From positions 62,001 through 126,000 of the forward strand of contig CAKSKA010000003.1 in assembly GCA_934464615.1 (NCBI GenBank): DNA of 64,000 nucleotides, in the 5' to 3' direction. The translations under genes were made by a program, and so were the position numbers. Positions 26,416-35,409 of this stretch are shown in pieces. This DNA comes from an uncultured Eubacteriales bacterium (GTDB lineage Bacteria > Bacillota > Clostridia > Oscillospirales > Acutalibacteraceae). Under the pieces are notes generated by a model, which saw nothing but the letters and a program-made list of their open reading frames with translations, was not told where the DNA came from and ran no database searches. Within the stretch, counting starts at the first letter, position 1, and each line of letters starts with the position of its first letter.

Positions 26416-26547
26416 ATGTGTTGCAATTCTTCATTCGGCGGTAGCAACTGCACTTGGATACTCATAGTTATATTGCTCCTTATCTGCTGCGGCGGTAACG
26501 GCAATAACGATTGCGGATGTGGCTGTGGCAATAACGGCTGCTGCTAA
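26416..26547 (+). CDS. Tiny Cys/Gly-rich membrane miniprotein, unknown function
   Basis: 43 residues: MCCNSSFGGSNCTW, a short hydrophobic helix ILIVILLLI, then a Cys/Gly/Asn-rich tail containing CGCGCG and ending GCC. Ten cysteines in 43 residues. AAGGGGG precedes the ATG and a strong terminator follows, so it is probably a real gene although very short. Similar Cys/Gly-rich miniproteins occur in other Firmicutes, some in spore coats, but I do not recognise a named family. A metal-binding or disulfide-linked coat role is only a guess. Confidence 0.7.
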   Translation: MCCNSSFGGSNCTWILIVILLLICCGGNGNNDCGCGCGNNGCC

Positions 26548-26582
26548 TCCCCGTTCATGTCTGTTTACAGACTGACATACCA

Positions 26583-26612
26583 AAAAACAGCACGGATATC
26601 CGTGCTGTTTTT
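26583..26612. terminator. Bidirectional terminator
   Basis: A perfect inverted repeat AAAAACAGCACGGAT and complement, between the convergent miniprotein and sugar-sensor genes. Confidence 0.88.
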
Positions 26613-26622
26613 ATTTATTGTA

Positions 26623-27594
26623 TCAATTAAAGTTAAACAGTATTTTTTGCACTTCGGCGTCAAACATATTGTCTTTTGTAACCGTAATAACACCGGTAAA
26701 AATATCTGACGTTCCCACAGTATCCTTACCGCGCACAAGCTCAGCCGCATTTTTTACGCCCAAATACCCTATGGCAAAAGGATTTTGCACAACAAGTACA
26801 TCGGTTTCGCCTGTTTCAAGCATCTCAACCGTAGACAGATTACTGTCAAAACCCACACAGTGTACAGTATCCTTAACGCCCGCTATTTTTACCGCATTTG
26901 CCGCACCGAGAGTGGTCCATTCGTTAAAACCTATTATAACATTGATTTCGGGATTGTCGTTTAGCATTTTCAATGCGCCGTCGGTTGCGCTCTTTTCGTT
27001 ACTGCCTACATTTATTTCCGATACAACGCGCACGCCGGAAAAACTGTTTATATATTCTTTAAATCCCTGTTCGCGCAGTATTGCGTTATCGGCCTTATCA
27101 TAATAATTAACAATACCTATGTTTATGTCCGTACGTTTGTCGGTCAGTCCTACAACACATTTACCTGCGGCAATTCCCGCAGCCTTATTATCCGTGCCTA
27201 TAAACATTTTAACCTTGTCGGAATACGAATCACTGTCTATTGTAACAATTTTTACACCCTTATCGGCAGCCGCATCGACAGCGGAAGCCGAACTGTAATA
27301 ATTTACCGCCGACAGTACAATGGCGTCAGCACCGTTATAAACGGCGTTTTCAATCATTTTATTCTGTGTAGTATCGTCTTCCTCGTTGTCGGGACCTTCA
27401 AAAGTTACATCAACATTATATTCGGTTGCCGCTGCCATTACTCCCTTTTTTACACTCTGCCAGAACTGCGAATCAAGCGACTTTACAATTACCGCAATTT
27501 TTACATCGGCTGTTTTCTCACGCTGTGCACATCCGGCGGTTAAGGCCGCAAGGCAAAGACAAATTAAAACACTAATTAATTTTTTAATTTTCAT
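26623..27594 (-). CDS. Sugar-binding lipoprotein of the RbsB/XylF type, likely sensor component
   Basis: 323 residues with a lipobox LTAGC (Cys near residue 22) and a periplasmic-binding fold typical of ribose/galactose proteins (KIAVIVKSLDSQFWQSVKKG at about 34-53). It is not beside the transporter; instead it directly follows a YesM-type kinase gene and overlaps it by 11 nt. In Clostridium beijerinckii a comparable protein (XylFII) senses sugar for LytS/YesN, so a sensing role is inferred here rather than transport. Confidence 0.82.
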   Translation of the reverse strand: MKIKKLISVLICLCLAALTAGCAQREKTADVKIAVIVKSLDSQFWQSVKKGVMAAATEYNVDVTFEGPDNEEDDTTQNKMIENAVYNGADAIVLSAVNYYSSASAVDAAADKGVKIVTIDSDSYSDKVKMFIGTDNKAAGIAAGKCVVGLTDKRTDINIGIVNYYDKADNAILREQGFKEYINSFSGVRVVSEINVGSNEKSATDGALKMLNDNPEINVIIGFNEWTTLGAANAVKIAGVKDTVHCVGFDSNLSTVEMLETGETDVLVVQNPFAIGYLGVKNAAELVRGKDTVGTSDIFTGVITVTKDNMFDAEVQKILFNFN

Positions 27595-29323
27595 ACAGCG
27601 GCTCCTTTGTTGTTTTCGGAATTCTTACAGTTACCTTTGTACCGACATCCTGCTCGCTTTCAACCGTTATTCCGTATTCACTGCCGAAACAGATTTTAAT
27701 GCGGTCATTAACATTTTTAAGACCTATTCCGCCCGTTCCGCCTTTTTGCTTTTTCGTCAAAATGCTGCGGCATTGTTCCTCTGTCATACCAACGCCGTCA
27801 TCACTGACGGTAATAAGCATATCATCCTTATTATCGGCGGCTGTTTTTACCGACACACAAATATTTACCGTATCCACCGCGCTTGCTGCGCCGTGGTATA
27901 CTGCATTTTCAATCAGCGGTTGGATTATAAGTTTGTTGCACACATAATCCTGCAATCCGTCTTCGGTTTCAAACTTGTAAGTAAATCTGTCGCGGTATCT
28001 GTTGCTTAAAATTAAAATATAGTTTTGCGCGTGCTGAAGTTCCGCGCCAACGGTAACAAATTCCCTGCCGCCGTTGATACTCACCCTGAAAAGTCTTGCA
28101 AGGGCGCGTACCATTTCGGCTGCCTGCTCGTTTTTGCCCTGTTCGCACATCCATTGTATAGAATCCAGCGTATTATACAAAAAATGCGGGTTTATCTGTG
28201 CGGTCAGCGCATCAAGTTCCGTTTTGCGAAGCACGGCCTCGTCCTTTTTAACTTTTTCAAGCAATAAGCGTATGCGCTGTGCGGTGTGGACAAAGGATTC
28301 CGATATAATTTTTATCTCACCGACATTTGTGTAAGGGCCGTTATATTCAAAATTTTCGGCATCGTTCTCAAACGTCTTCATTGCCGCAATTAATTCCTTT
28401 ACCGGTTTGTTTACCGTGCGGTAATAAATAAGTATAACGACAAGCGATATTACAATTCCGCAAATAACGGCTATAATTATTCCCTTTGCTATATTCTCGT
28501 TAAGCTGCTGCGTAAGCTCGTCCGTAAAACTTACGCCCACCGTACGCCACGTGCCGTTATCGGCGGTATCTATCGCATATACGGTATCGGATTCGGTATA
28601 AACGCCGTCAATAAGTGATGCGGTCTTTTGTGTGTTTTCGGTTTTAACACCCAAAAAAAGCAGTTGCTGCATGGGATGATATATAATATTGCCGTCGCTG
28701 TCCGCAATATAGCAATATCCGTGACTGCCGATGCCTATATTATCTATAAACTTTGATATTTCCGAAAATTTAAAGTCGATAACAAGGTAAAGTGTATCCT
28801 GATAAATCGGACTGTCTATTCTTTTTTCAAGTGTTACAACCCAAGGATAGTCCCCGTAAAAAGTATTTTGCACATGAGGAATCGACAGATTCTGTTCTCT
28901 GTTTGAAAAATCCGTTTCGTTAAACGAGAGATCGGAGTTTCCCGTGTTTTTAATTTCACCGTAATTTTTTGAGGTGTTTAATATATTACCGTCTTTATCA
29001 TAAATGCAAACGGAATAAATATCCTCGTGCATCTGTGCAAGGAAAGCAAATTTTTCGTCAATTTCGGCAGCGCTTGCGGAATTGCGTGCAAAACCTACGG
29101 CAAGTTCCAGTTTTTGTTTCATACTGTCAATATAATTGTTTACGGTCAGTGTTGTTTGCTTTACGGATTGTTCGGCTGTAACCTTTGCACCTTGTATAAG
29201 CGATTTTTCGTAGAAGGATACAAACACCGACAGGCATATTACCGTTGCGGATACTACCGCCGCAGCTATAGACAGCACCGTCATCGCGGACAGATTAATG
29301 CAAAACCGTTTTTTAATTGTCAT
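27584..29323 (-). CDS. Sensor histidine kinase, YesM/LytS-like
   Basis: 579 residues. One N-terminal membrane helix, a large extracellular Cache-like sensor (about residues 45-270), a second helix (about 278-300), HAMP, then a His_kinase domain with the phospho-acceptor in INPHFLYNTLDSIQWMCEQ (about residue 380) and a HATPase domain with VSDDGVGMTEEQ and GTGGIGLKNV. It overlaps the YesN-like regulator upstream and the sugar-binding lipoprotein downstream. The extracellular domain is the likely contact for that lipoprotein. Confidence 0.9.
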   Translation of the reverse strand: MTIKKRFCINLSAMTVLSIAAAVVSATVICLSVFVSFYEKSLIQGAKVTAEQSVKQTTLTVNNYIDSMKQKLELAVGFARNSASAAEIDEKFAFLAQMHEDIYSVCIYDKDGNILNTSKNYGEIKNTGNSDLSFNETDFSNREQNLSIPHVQNTFYGDYPWVVTLEKRIDSPIYQDTLYLVIDFKFSEISKFIDNIGIGSHGYCYIADSDGNIIYHPMQQLLFLGVKTENTQKTASLIDGVYTESDTVYAIDTADNGTWRTVGVSFTDELTQQLNENIAKGIIIAVICGIVISLVVILIYYRTVNKPVKELIAAMKTFENDAENFEYNGPYTNVGEIKIISESFVHTAQRIRLLLEKVKKDEAVLRKTELDALTAQINPHFLYNTLDSIQWMCEQGKNEQAAEMVRALARLFRVSINGGREFVTVGAELQHAQNYILILSNRYRDRFTYKFETEDGLQDYVCNKLIIQPLIENAVYHGAASAVDTVNICVSVKTAADNKDDMLITVSDDGVGMTEEQCRSILTKKQKGGTGGIGLKNVNDRIKICFGSEYGITVESEQDVGTKVTVRIPKTTKEPLYEN

Positions 29324-30902
29324 CACCGCCGTTTTCCCTTTTTGTTGCCCTTATTTTATTAGGGGATTCGCCGTAAAACTTTTTAAAGCAATAACTGAAA
29401 TAATGCTGGTCGCTGTAACCGCATTTTTCGGATATTTCAAGCACCTTCATTGTAGAGCACACCAGCATATCATACGCTGCCTGCATACGCCTTTCGGTAA
29501 GCAGTGTTATAAAATTTTTACCCTTTGTTTTTTTAATAAGTGCGCTTAAATAGTTGGGACTTATTGCCAACATACCGCTGACGCCCGTAAGAGAAAGCTC
29601 TTCATCGGAATAATTTTCGTTTATTATCTGTACAACCTTATCGCACAGTATTTCGGTTTCACGGCGCTGTGTCTGCGATATTATATTCTTTGCCTGAGTG
29701 CAAAAATCGACCAGTTCCTGTGTCATAACCTTTTCGCTGCTGGATGTGGTAATCCTTGCAATTATGGGATTTGACGCCAAAAGTTCTGCAATATCGCTTT
29801 TGTTTGCCACCGTGCTTACAACCCTGTACACCGCCGCAATTATTTGCACAACCAACAAATTTGCACTGTCGGGTGTGCTGTTTTCATAAAGTTCGCTGAC
29901 TAAATCCGAAACCGAATCACTGCTGCCGACTTTAAGCATCTGCTCCAGTTTTACAACCGATTTTTCCACATTTTCAAGTTCGTTATTGCTGTCCTTTTCC
30001 CTATCTGCAATAAAACGCACTTCACCTGTGCCGTCGGAAGTGTATCTGCGTGCGGTAACGGCCTGCATATATGCGTCAGAGCAATCCGATAAATCGGAAA
30101 ATTCACGGCTTACACCGACTGTACAATTAAGCGAAAAAACTTTTTTGGCGGATTGTACAAGTTCCCGCAGCGGCAGTTCAAGCGCTTTTGAGAGTTCTCC
30201 CGATACCGTTACAAGCGTAACCGCCCTGCCGTACGCCAACACGCTTACGCAATGTGTATAACGCGATATTACGGAGTTTATGAATTTAAGGTGTTCATAC
30301 GATGTTTTGTTGTGGGATGCATCGTCACGCATCTCCGTAATTACAACGCCGAAACAACATTCGCCGTTTTCTATTATGCCGAGTTGTTCAGCCGTTTTGG
30401 TTATAATTTCTTTATTCGGACGTTTTTCGTAACCGCCGAGCAGCAGCGGCAATAAAAACTCGCTTATTTTAAGGCGTTTTAATTCTTCGGCGGCATCTGT
30501 ATTCTCGTTATTTAACCCCGTTCTCTCGTCCATACGTTTGCGTATGCCGAAAAGTTCGCGCGACATTTCCGCAGGAGATACGGGTTTTAACAAATAACTT
30601 ATAACATTGTAATCAATAGCGCTGCGCGCATATTCAAAACTGTCGTATCCGCTTAAAAAAACCACCTGCGTTGCGGGGCGTATCTCCCTTACGCGTGCCG
30701 CAAGCTGAATACCGTTTATCATCGGCATTTTAATATCGGTAATTATAAGGTCAGGCTCGAGAGTTTCCACCATATCAAGCGCTTCTACGCCGTTTTCGGC
30801 GGAGCCCGCAACGGTAAATCCGGCAGATGCCCAATCGACCTTGGCAAGCAGCGCTTCGCGCTGATTTTCCTCGTCCTCCACCACTAAAACGGTATATTCC
30901 AT
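29313..30902 (-). CDS. AraC-type response regulator, YesN-like
   Basis: 529 residues. An N-terminal receiver domain has phosphorylation site Asp56 in DLIITDIKMP and acidic pocket VVEDEE. A long middle region (about 130-420) is of uncertain fold. The C-terminal AraC DNA-binding domain has two helix-turn-helix units (LSLTGVSGMLAISPNYLSALIKK and ISEKCGYSDQHYFSYCFKKFYG). It probably activates the mgl-type transporter genes next door. Its gene overlaps the kinase gene, so the pair is co-translated. Confidence 0.9.
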   Translation of the reverse strand: MEYTVLVVEDEENQREALLAKVDWASAGFTVAGSAENGVEALDMVETLEPDLIITDIKMPMINGIQLAARVREIRPATQVVFLSGYDSFEYARSAIDYNVISYLLKPVSPAEMSRELFGIRKRMDERTGLNNENTDAAEELKRLKISEFLLPLLLGGYEKRPNKEIITKTAEQLGIIENGECCFGVVITEMRDDASHNKTSYEHLKFINSVISRYTHCVSVLAYGRAVTLVTVSGELSKALELPLRELVQSAKKVFSLNCTVGVSREFSDLSDCSDAYMQAVTARRYTSDGTGEVRFIADREKDSNNELENVEKSVVKLEQMLKVGSSDSVSDLVSELYENSTPDSANLLVVQIIAAVYRVVSTVANKSDIAELLASNPIIARITTSSSEKVMTQELVDFCTQAKNIISQTQRRETEILCDKVVQIINENYSDEELSLTGVSGMLAISPNYLSALIKKTKGKNFITLLTERRMQAAYDMLVCSTMKVLEISEKCGYSDQHYFSYCFKKFYGESPNKIRATKRENGGDDN

Positions 30903-30932
30903 ACGCCGTATCCTCCGAAGTCTTTTTTAATT

Positions 30933-30962
30933 ATTTTACCCTTATTAACGGTTATATGTCAA
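30933..30962 (-). promoter_or_regulatory. Promoter of the yesN-yesM-sensor operon
   Basis: Minus strand: TTGACA (30957-30962), 18-nt spacer, TAAAAT (30933-30938), upstream of the regulator start with GGAGG. It shows that the sensor genes have their own promoter, separate from the transporter. Confidence 0.65.
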
Positions 30963-30988
30963 CTGTTAATATTATTTAAAACAGATTA

Positions 30989-31014
30989 AGGCGTTCCGTA
31001 AAAACGGAACGCCT
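30989..31014 (-). terminator. Terminator of the mgl-type transporter operon
   Basis: AGGCGTTCCGT (30989-30999) pairs with ACGGAACGCCT (31004-31014) around AAAA, just after the InlB-repeat gene, with a moderate T-rich tail. Confidence 0.72.
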
Positions 31015-31021
31015 GTTAATT

Positions 31022-31396
31022 TTAAGTTGCAGGTTCCCAGCCTGCATACAAGGTCATACTGCCTGTAACGGGTTGATTTTGCATATCCCACTCTACAGTA
31101 CAGTCCTTATCCAAATACCAGCCTTTAAATTCATAACCCTGTTTTACGGGCTGTGCAGTGTCTGAAAGCGTTTGCGAATGAAGCACTTTGCGGCTTTGCA
31201 CGGCAGAACCGCCGTCCGTATTAAAAGTTACGGTAAAACCGTTGTGTCTTATTAAAAACGCCGATACCGCAACCAACAGGACAATGCCTATTAAAACCAG
31301 TATGTTTGCCGTTTTAACCGACATATTTACTTTTGAGTAAAGTCCGCCGCTTTTGGCGTTGGTATTTTCCGTATTGTTCGGCACAGATGTGTTCAT
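31022..31396 (-). CDS. Membrane-anchored InlB B-repeat miniprotein
   Basis: 124 residues. A polar N-terminus, one membrane helix TANILVLIGIVLLVAVSAFLI (about 30-50), then a single InlB_B (Listeria-Bacteroides) repeat: FTVTFNTDGGSAVQ, GYEFKGWYLDKDC and LYAGW. Such repeats usually occur in tandem in large surface adhesins; one anchored copy is unusual. It is the last gene of the sugar ABC operon, 15 nt after the permease with a good GGAGG site. An accessory role at the transporter or in sugar capture is speculative. Confidence 0.75.
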   Translation of the reverse strand: MNTSVPNNTENTNAKSGGLYSKVNMSVKTANILVLIGIVLLVAVSAFLIRHNGFTVTFNTDGGSAVQSRKVLHSQTLSDTAQPVKQGYEFKGWYLDKDCTVEWDMQNQPVTGSMTLYAGWEPAT

Positions 31397-31411
31397 TCGG
31401 TTTTCCTCCAG

Positions 31412-32494
31412 TTACTTTCTTGCAAGGTATTTGCGCATATCTATCGCGCAGGCAACAAGTATTATAAGACCTTTTATAATGTACAGCATATTGGCGTCTA
31501 CCGAAAGGAAATTAAGTCCTACAAATATAATCTGTAAAAGGAATACGCCTATAACTATGCCGCTGATTTTTCCCGTACCGCCTACAAACGATACACCGCC
31601 GATAACGCACGCCGCGATAGCATCGGACTCATAGTTAAGTCCCGTATTTGCCGAGCAGGATGAAATTCGTGCGCCCTCTATAAATCCTGTTATACCGTAC
31701 ATAATGCCTGCAAGCACAAACACCATAATTATTGTACGGAATACGTTTACACCGGATACATTTGCCGCTTCCTCGTTTGAGCCGACCGCAAACATATTTT
31801 TACCGAATTTTGTTTTATTCCATATAACCCACATAATTGCTGTTAAAATTACGGAATACAAAACATATCTCGGAACGGCGGTAGTGCCTATTGTAAACAG
31901 TGTGCCGCGTATAAATTCGGTATAGGACGAATCAAGTCCCGACAGGGTTTGTCCGTTGTTGGTTCCTATCATCAAATACATAAGGACAACACCGAAAACT
32001 ATAAGCTGTGTCGACAGCGTTACTATAAACGGATGCAGTTTAAATTTTGCAACGAAAAATCCGTTAATCAAACCGATAAGCGCACCTACTGCAATAACCG
32101 CAAGCAGTACTACCCAAAGCGGCATTACGCCGAGATTCGGGAACATTTTATTTGTGTATCCCGTCATTTGCAGCAGCGACGCCGCTATACATGCGGTAAG
32201 TCCGACAACGCGTCCGGCGGAAATATCCGTACCCGTTAAAACTATCGCTCCGCCGATACCCAACGCTATGGGTAATTTTGCCGCCGTAAGTGAAATTATA
32301 TTTATAATTGACGGTACCGACAAAAATGAAGGTACTTTTATTGTAATAAAAATTATTGCTGCCGCAATTATAATATACATTGCGTTGTTAAACAACATAT
32401 CGCTTACGGCACGCCGCTTATCCGCCGGAGATTTTGCTTTAAAATCCGCAAATGCGGAAAACATATTTTTCTTTTTTAATTTTGTTTCTGACAT
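31412..32494 (-). CDS. Sugar ABC transporter permease (MglC/RbsC type)
   Basis: 360 residues, about eight to ten membrane helices of the BPD_transp_2 family. ALGIGGAIVLTGTDISAGRVVGLTA (about residues 76-100) and AIAACVIGGVSFVGGTGKISG are hallmarks of ribose/galactose/xylose permeases. ATG at the fourth codon of the longest frame was taken because GGGAG lies upstream. It follows the ATPase gene by 18 nt. Confidence 0.92.
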   Translation of the reverse strand: MSETKLKKKNMFSAFADFKAKSPADKRRAVSDMLFNNAMYIIIAAAIIFITIKVPSFLSVPSIINIISLTAAKLPIALGIGGAIVLTGTDISAGRVVGLTACIAASLLQMTGYTNKMFPNLGVMPLWVVLLAVIAVGALIGLINGFFVAKFKLHPFIVTLSTQLIVFGVVLMYLMIGTNNGQTLSGLDSSYTEFIRGTLFTIGTTAVPRYVLYSVILTAIMWVIWNKTKFGKNMFAVGSNEEAANVSGVNVFRTIIMVFVLAGIMYGITGFIEGARISSCSANTGLNYESDAIAACVIGGVSFVGGTGKISGIVIGVFLLQIIFVGLNFLSVDANMLYIIKGLIILVACAIDMRKYLARK

Positions 32495-32512
32495 ACTTCT
32501 CACTCCCGTTTA

Positions 32513-34051
32513 TCAAGCGTATTTAGCCGCAAGTTCCATTATTTTTTCCTGTGTGGCATCAGCGGCGTTTATTTCACCGGATTTTCTTCCGCCCGACATA
32601 ACCAAAATTCTATCGCACACACCAAGCAGTTCCGGCATTTCCGACGATACCATTATTACCGTTTTGCCCTCTTCCGCAAGGCCTATTATCAGCTGATAAA
32701 TTTCGTATTTTGCGCCGACGTCGATGCCGCGCGTCGGCTCGTCAAGCAACAGCACCGTAGGCTCGGTCAACAGCCATCTGCCCAAAATAACCTTTTGCTG
32801 ATTACCGCCCGACAGCGACCTTATCTTTGTTTCCTGATCAGGTGTTTTTACATGCATTGATTTTATGCACCAGTCAGTGCTTTTCCGCATCTTTGCATTG
32901 CTTAAAAACGGTCCGCTTTTACATTTGTTAAGGCTTGATATTACCGTATTTTCGCGGATGTTCAGTATTCCGAATATACCGTCGCGCCGACGTTCTTCCG
33001 TAAGCAAGGCAAAACCGTTTTTAATGGAGTCGCCCGCATTCTTGTTTTTTACGGTTTTACCGTTAAGCCGTATGGTACCGCTGCGCCTTGTTGCAACGCC
33101 GAAAATATTTTCAAGCAGTTCCGTTCTGCCTGAGCCGTCAAGACCGGCAACGCCGATTATTTCACCTTTATGTGCGTTGAACGATACGTCGCGCAGCTTT
33201 GAATATTCCGCGGTCAAATTTTCGACCTCTAACAAAACATCGCCTATTTTGTTGGTCTTAGGCGGATAAACATTTGTAAGTTCCCTGCCTACCATCAGTT
33301 TAATAATTTCATCTGTTGTAAGGGACGCGGCAGGTTTTGTAGCTATCCATTTCCCGTCGCGCATTACCGTAACATCATCCGAAATACGCAGTATTTCCGC
33401 CATTTTATGCGAAATATAAATTATACCGCAGCCGCGTTTTTTAAGTACGTCTATTATCCTGAAAAGGTGTTCAACCTCTTCTTCGGTCAACGATGATGTA
33501 GGCTCGTCAAAAACAATTACCTTTGCATTGTAGGAGACTGCCTTTGCGATTTCCACCATTTGACGCTGAGAAACAGGCATTTTGCTCATAATTGTTTTGG
33601 GATCTACATTTATTTCAAGATCCTCAAAAACCTTTTTTGTGGCATCGTACATTTTCTTTTCGCTGGTTATCGGCACACCTTTTGCAACGGTGGGAAACCT
33701 GCCGAGCCACATATTATCCATAACATTGCGTTTGAGTGCCTGATTAAGTTCCTGATGCACCATTGCAACGCCGTTATCAAGCGCCTCGCGGGAATTTTTA
33801 AAATTAACTTCTTTGCCGTTTAAATATATTTTGCCTGCGTCCTTTGCATAAACGCCGAAAAGGCATTTCATTAAAGTGGATTTACCTGCACCGTTCTCGC
33901 CCATAAGCGCGTGTACCGTGCCTGCGCGGACCGTTAAATCAACCTTATCAAGCGCCTTTACGCCGGGAAAAGATTTTTCTATTTTTTCCATTCTCAATAA
34001 GACGCCGTCATCAGTCTTACCGTTTACAATATCTTTAACAGTGTCTGACAT
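32513..34051 (-). CDS. Sugar ABC transporter ATP-binding protein (MglA/RbsA type, two NBDs)
   Basis: 512 residues with two tandem nucleotide-binding domains. The first has Walker A GENGAGKSTLMK (about 48-59) and VFDEPTSSLTEEE. The second has the degenerate P-loop GLDGSGRTELLENIFG typical of CUT2 ATPases and a signature LSGGNQQKVILGRWL with LLLDEPTRGIDVG. The start was set at the ATG with AGGAG upstream. It energises uptake of a monosaccharide with the neighbouring permease and binding protein. Confidence 0.94.
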   Translation of the reverse strand: MSDTVKDIVNGKTDDGVLLRMEKIEKSFPGVKALDKVDLTVRAGTVHALMGENGAGKSTLMKCLFGVYAKDAGKIYLNGKEVNFKNSREALDNGVAMVHQELNQALKRNVMDNMWLGRFPTVAKGVPITSEKKMYDATKKVFEDLEINVDPKTIMSKMPVSQRQMVEIAKAVSYNAKVIVFDEPTSSLTEEEVEHLFRIIDVLKKRGCGIIYISHKMAEILRISDDVTVMRDGKWIATKPAASLTTDEIIKLMVGRELTNVYPPKTNKIGDVLLEVENLTAEYSKLRDVSFNAHKGEIIGVAGLDGSGRTELLENIFGVATRRSGTIRLNGKTVKNKNAGDSIKNGFALLTEERRRDGIFGILNIRENTVISSLNKCKSGPFLSNAKMRKSTDWCIKSMHVKTPDQETKIRSLSGGNQQKVILGRWLLTEPTVLLLDEPTRGIDVGAKYEIYQLIIGLAEEGKTVIMVSSEMPELLGVCDRILVMSGGRKSGEINAADATQEKIMELAAKYA

Positions 34052-34118
34052 ATTTTCCTCTCCTGTTCTATAAAGGCTTTGCACGGCAGCCGCTTTTACA
34101 CGGCTGCCGAAACTTTAA

Positions 34119-35189
34119 TTACTTGTTTTCGCCCGTATAAGTTGCATACGGAATATTAACTCGCCAATTTCCTACCAAATTGTCGGCATCAAGACCGTCA
34201 AGAGCATTTTTGCCATCGGTAAAGTTCTTTGCAATATTTGTAATTGCGGTAGCCATACCGTCGGCATCCTGCTTAATAGTACCGGCCATGTTGCCCTGAC
34301 CTATTGCGTCTTTTGCAGCGTCGGTTGCATCTACGCCGAATACCGGAATTGTCTTGCCGGTGCCGTTATTATAGCCTGCATTTTGCAAACCGGAAATTGC
34401 ACCGAGAGCCATTTCATCGTTATTTGCAATTACAAGTTCAACCATATTACCGTTGGATTCACTGTATTTTGCAAGGATAGTGCCCATATAATCGGTAGCA
34501 GCCGCAGATGACCACTGGCCGTTTTGGTCTACAAGATATTTGTTTGTGTTTGTGGAATCGTAGAAAGTCAATTCGTTTTTGCCTGCTGCGGTCAGTACCT
34601 TGTTGCAGTCCTCAACACCGTACTGTGTACGCGCGATGGCTTCCATATTGCCTTCCTGACCTTTAAACATTACGTAGCTGATTTTACCGTCGCCGTTTAA
34701 ATCAACCTTGTCAAAGTTTTCAAGCAGGTATTTACCTATCATTTCGCCCTGCATATGACCTGCCATTTCGTAATCCGTGCCTACAAAAACGCATTTGTCA
34801 TAACTGCTTACAACAGACTCGTCAACCGAACGGTTAAAGAATATTACCGGAACATTCTTTGCACGCGCAAGTTCGATTATGTTCTGTGCGGCATCGTTAG
34901 AACCGGTATCCACAACATTTACAATTAAAAGTCTTGAGCCCTTTGCAAGCGCTGTAGTAACCTGTTCTGTTTGGGTTGTCTGGTTACCGCCGCCGTCATA
35001 GTTATTAAATTTATAACCGGCGGATGTAAGCATTTTGTCCATTGCGGCGCGTACGCTTGAAATGTAGGTATCGCTGTAAGTGTAATAGAACACCGATACT
35101 TCTCCTGCGGTGTTCGTACCCGAACTGCCGCACGCCGTAAGTCCCAAAACAAGCATAAGGGATAGTGCTATAGCTAACAACTTTTTCAT
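34119..35189 (-). CDS. mglB: Galactose/glucose-type ABC substrate-binding lipoprotein (MglB-like)
   Basis: 356 residues. The lipobox is LTACG (Cys near 20). The mature part resembles MglB: SVFYYTYSDTYISSVRAAMDK, VIFFNRSVD and NNDEMALGAI, with the calcium-like loop DLNGDGKISYV (about 170-180) found in the galactose-binding protein. A hexose ligand is likely. It heads the transporter operon with ACGGAGG before the ATG. A second, sensor-type binding protein is encoded at 26623-27594. Confidence 0.9.
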   Translation of the reverse strand: MKKLLAIALSLMLVLGLTACGSSGTNTAGEVSVFYYTYSDTYISSVRAAMDKMLTSAGYKFNNYDGGGNQTTQTEQVTTALAKGSRLLIVNVVDTGSNDAAQNIIELARAKNVPVIFFNRSVDESVVSSYDKCVFVGTDYEMAGHMQGEMIGKYLLENFDKVDLNGDGKISYVMFKGQEGNMEAIARTQYGVEDCNKVLTAAGKNELTFYDSTNTNKYLVDQNGQWSSAAATDYMGTILAKYSESNGNMVELVIANNDEMALGAISGLQNAGYNNGTGKTIPVFGVDATDAAKDAIGQGNMAGTIKQDADGMATAITNIAKNFTDGKNALDGLDADNLVGNWRVNIPYATYTGENK

Positions 35190-35237
35190 AATTTTTTACC
35201 TCCGTTTAAAATTTTTGAATTTTCAGTTGTCAAGTAT

Positions 35238-35318
35238 ATTATATAAACACATATCCTTAATTGAAATGGACTTTTTTATTTAAAATGTATAATTTTTTAC
35301 TTTTAAGAGAATAATTTT
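35238..35318 (-). promoter_or_regulatory. mgl-type promoter and candidate YesN direct repeats
   Basis: Minus strand: TTCAAT (35260-35265), 16-nt spacer, TATAAT (35238-35243). Upstream, AAAATTAT occurs twice (35289-35296 and 35311-35318), 22 bp apart, about two helix turns, as expected for an AraC-type activator bound next to a weak -35. The region is AT-rich, so chance repetition is possible. Confidence 0.45.
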
Positions 35319-35350
35319 AGTACAAAAATTTACATAATATTACAATTAAA

Positions 35351-35392
35351 AAAGGCACAGCCGCAAAACATCTGTCCTGCGGTTGTGCCTTT
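35351..35392 (-). terminator. Terminator of the flavodoxin-ADH redox operon
   Basis: A 15-bp stem (35351-35365 with 35378-35392, one G-T) followed on the minus strand by TTTTTTAATT. Confidence 0.88.
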
Positions 35393-35409
35393 AATACGGC
35401 TTTTAACCG

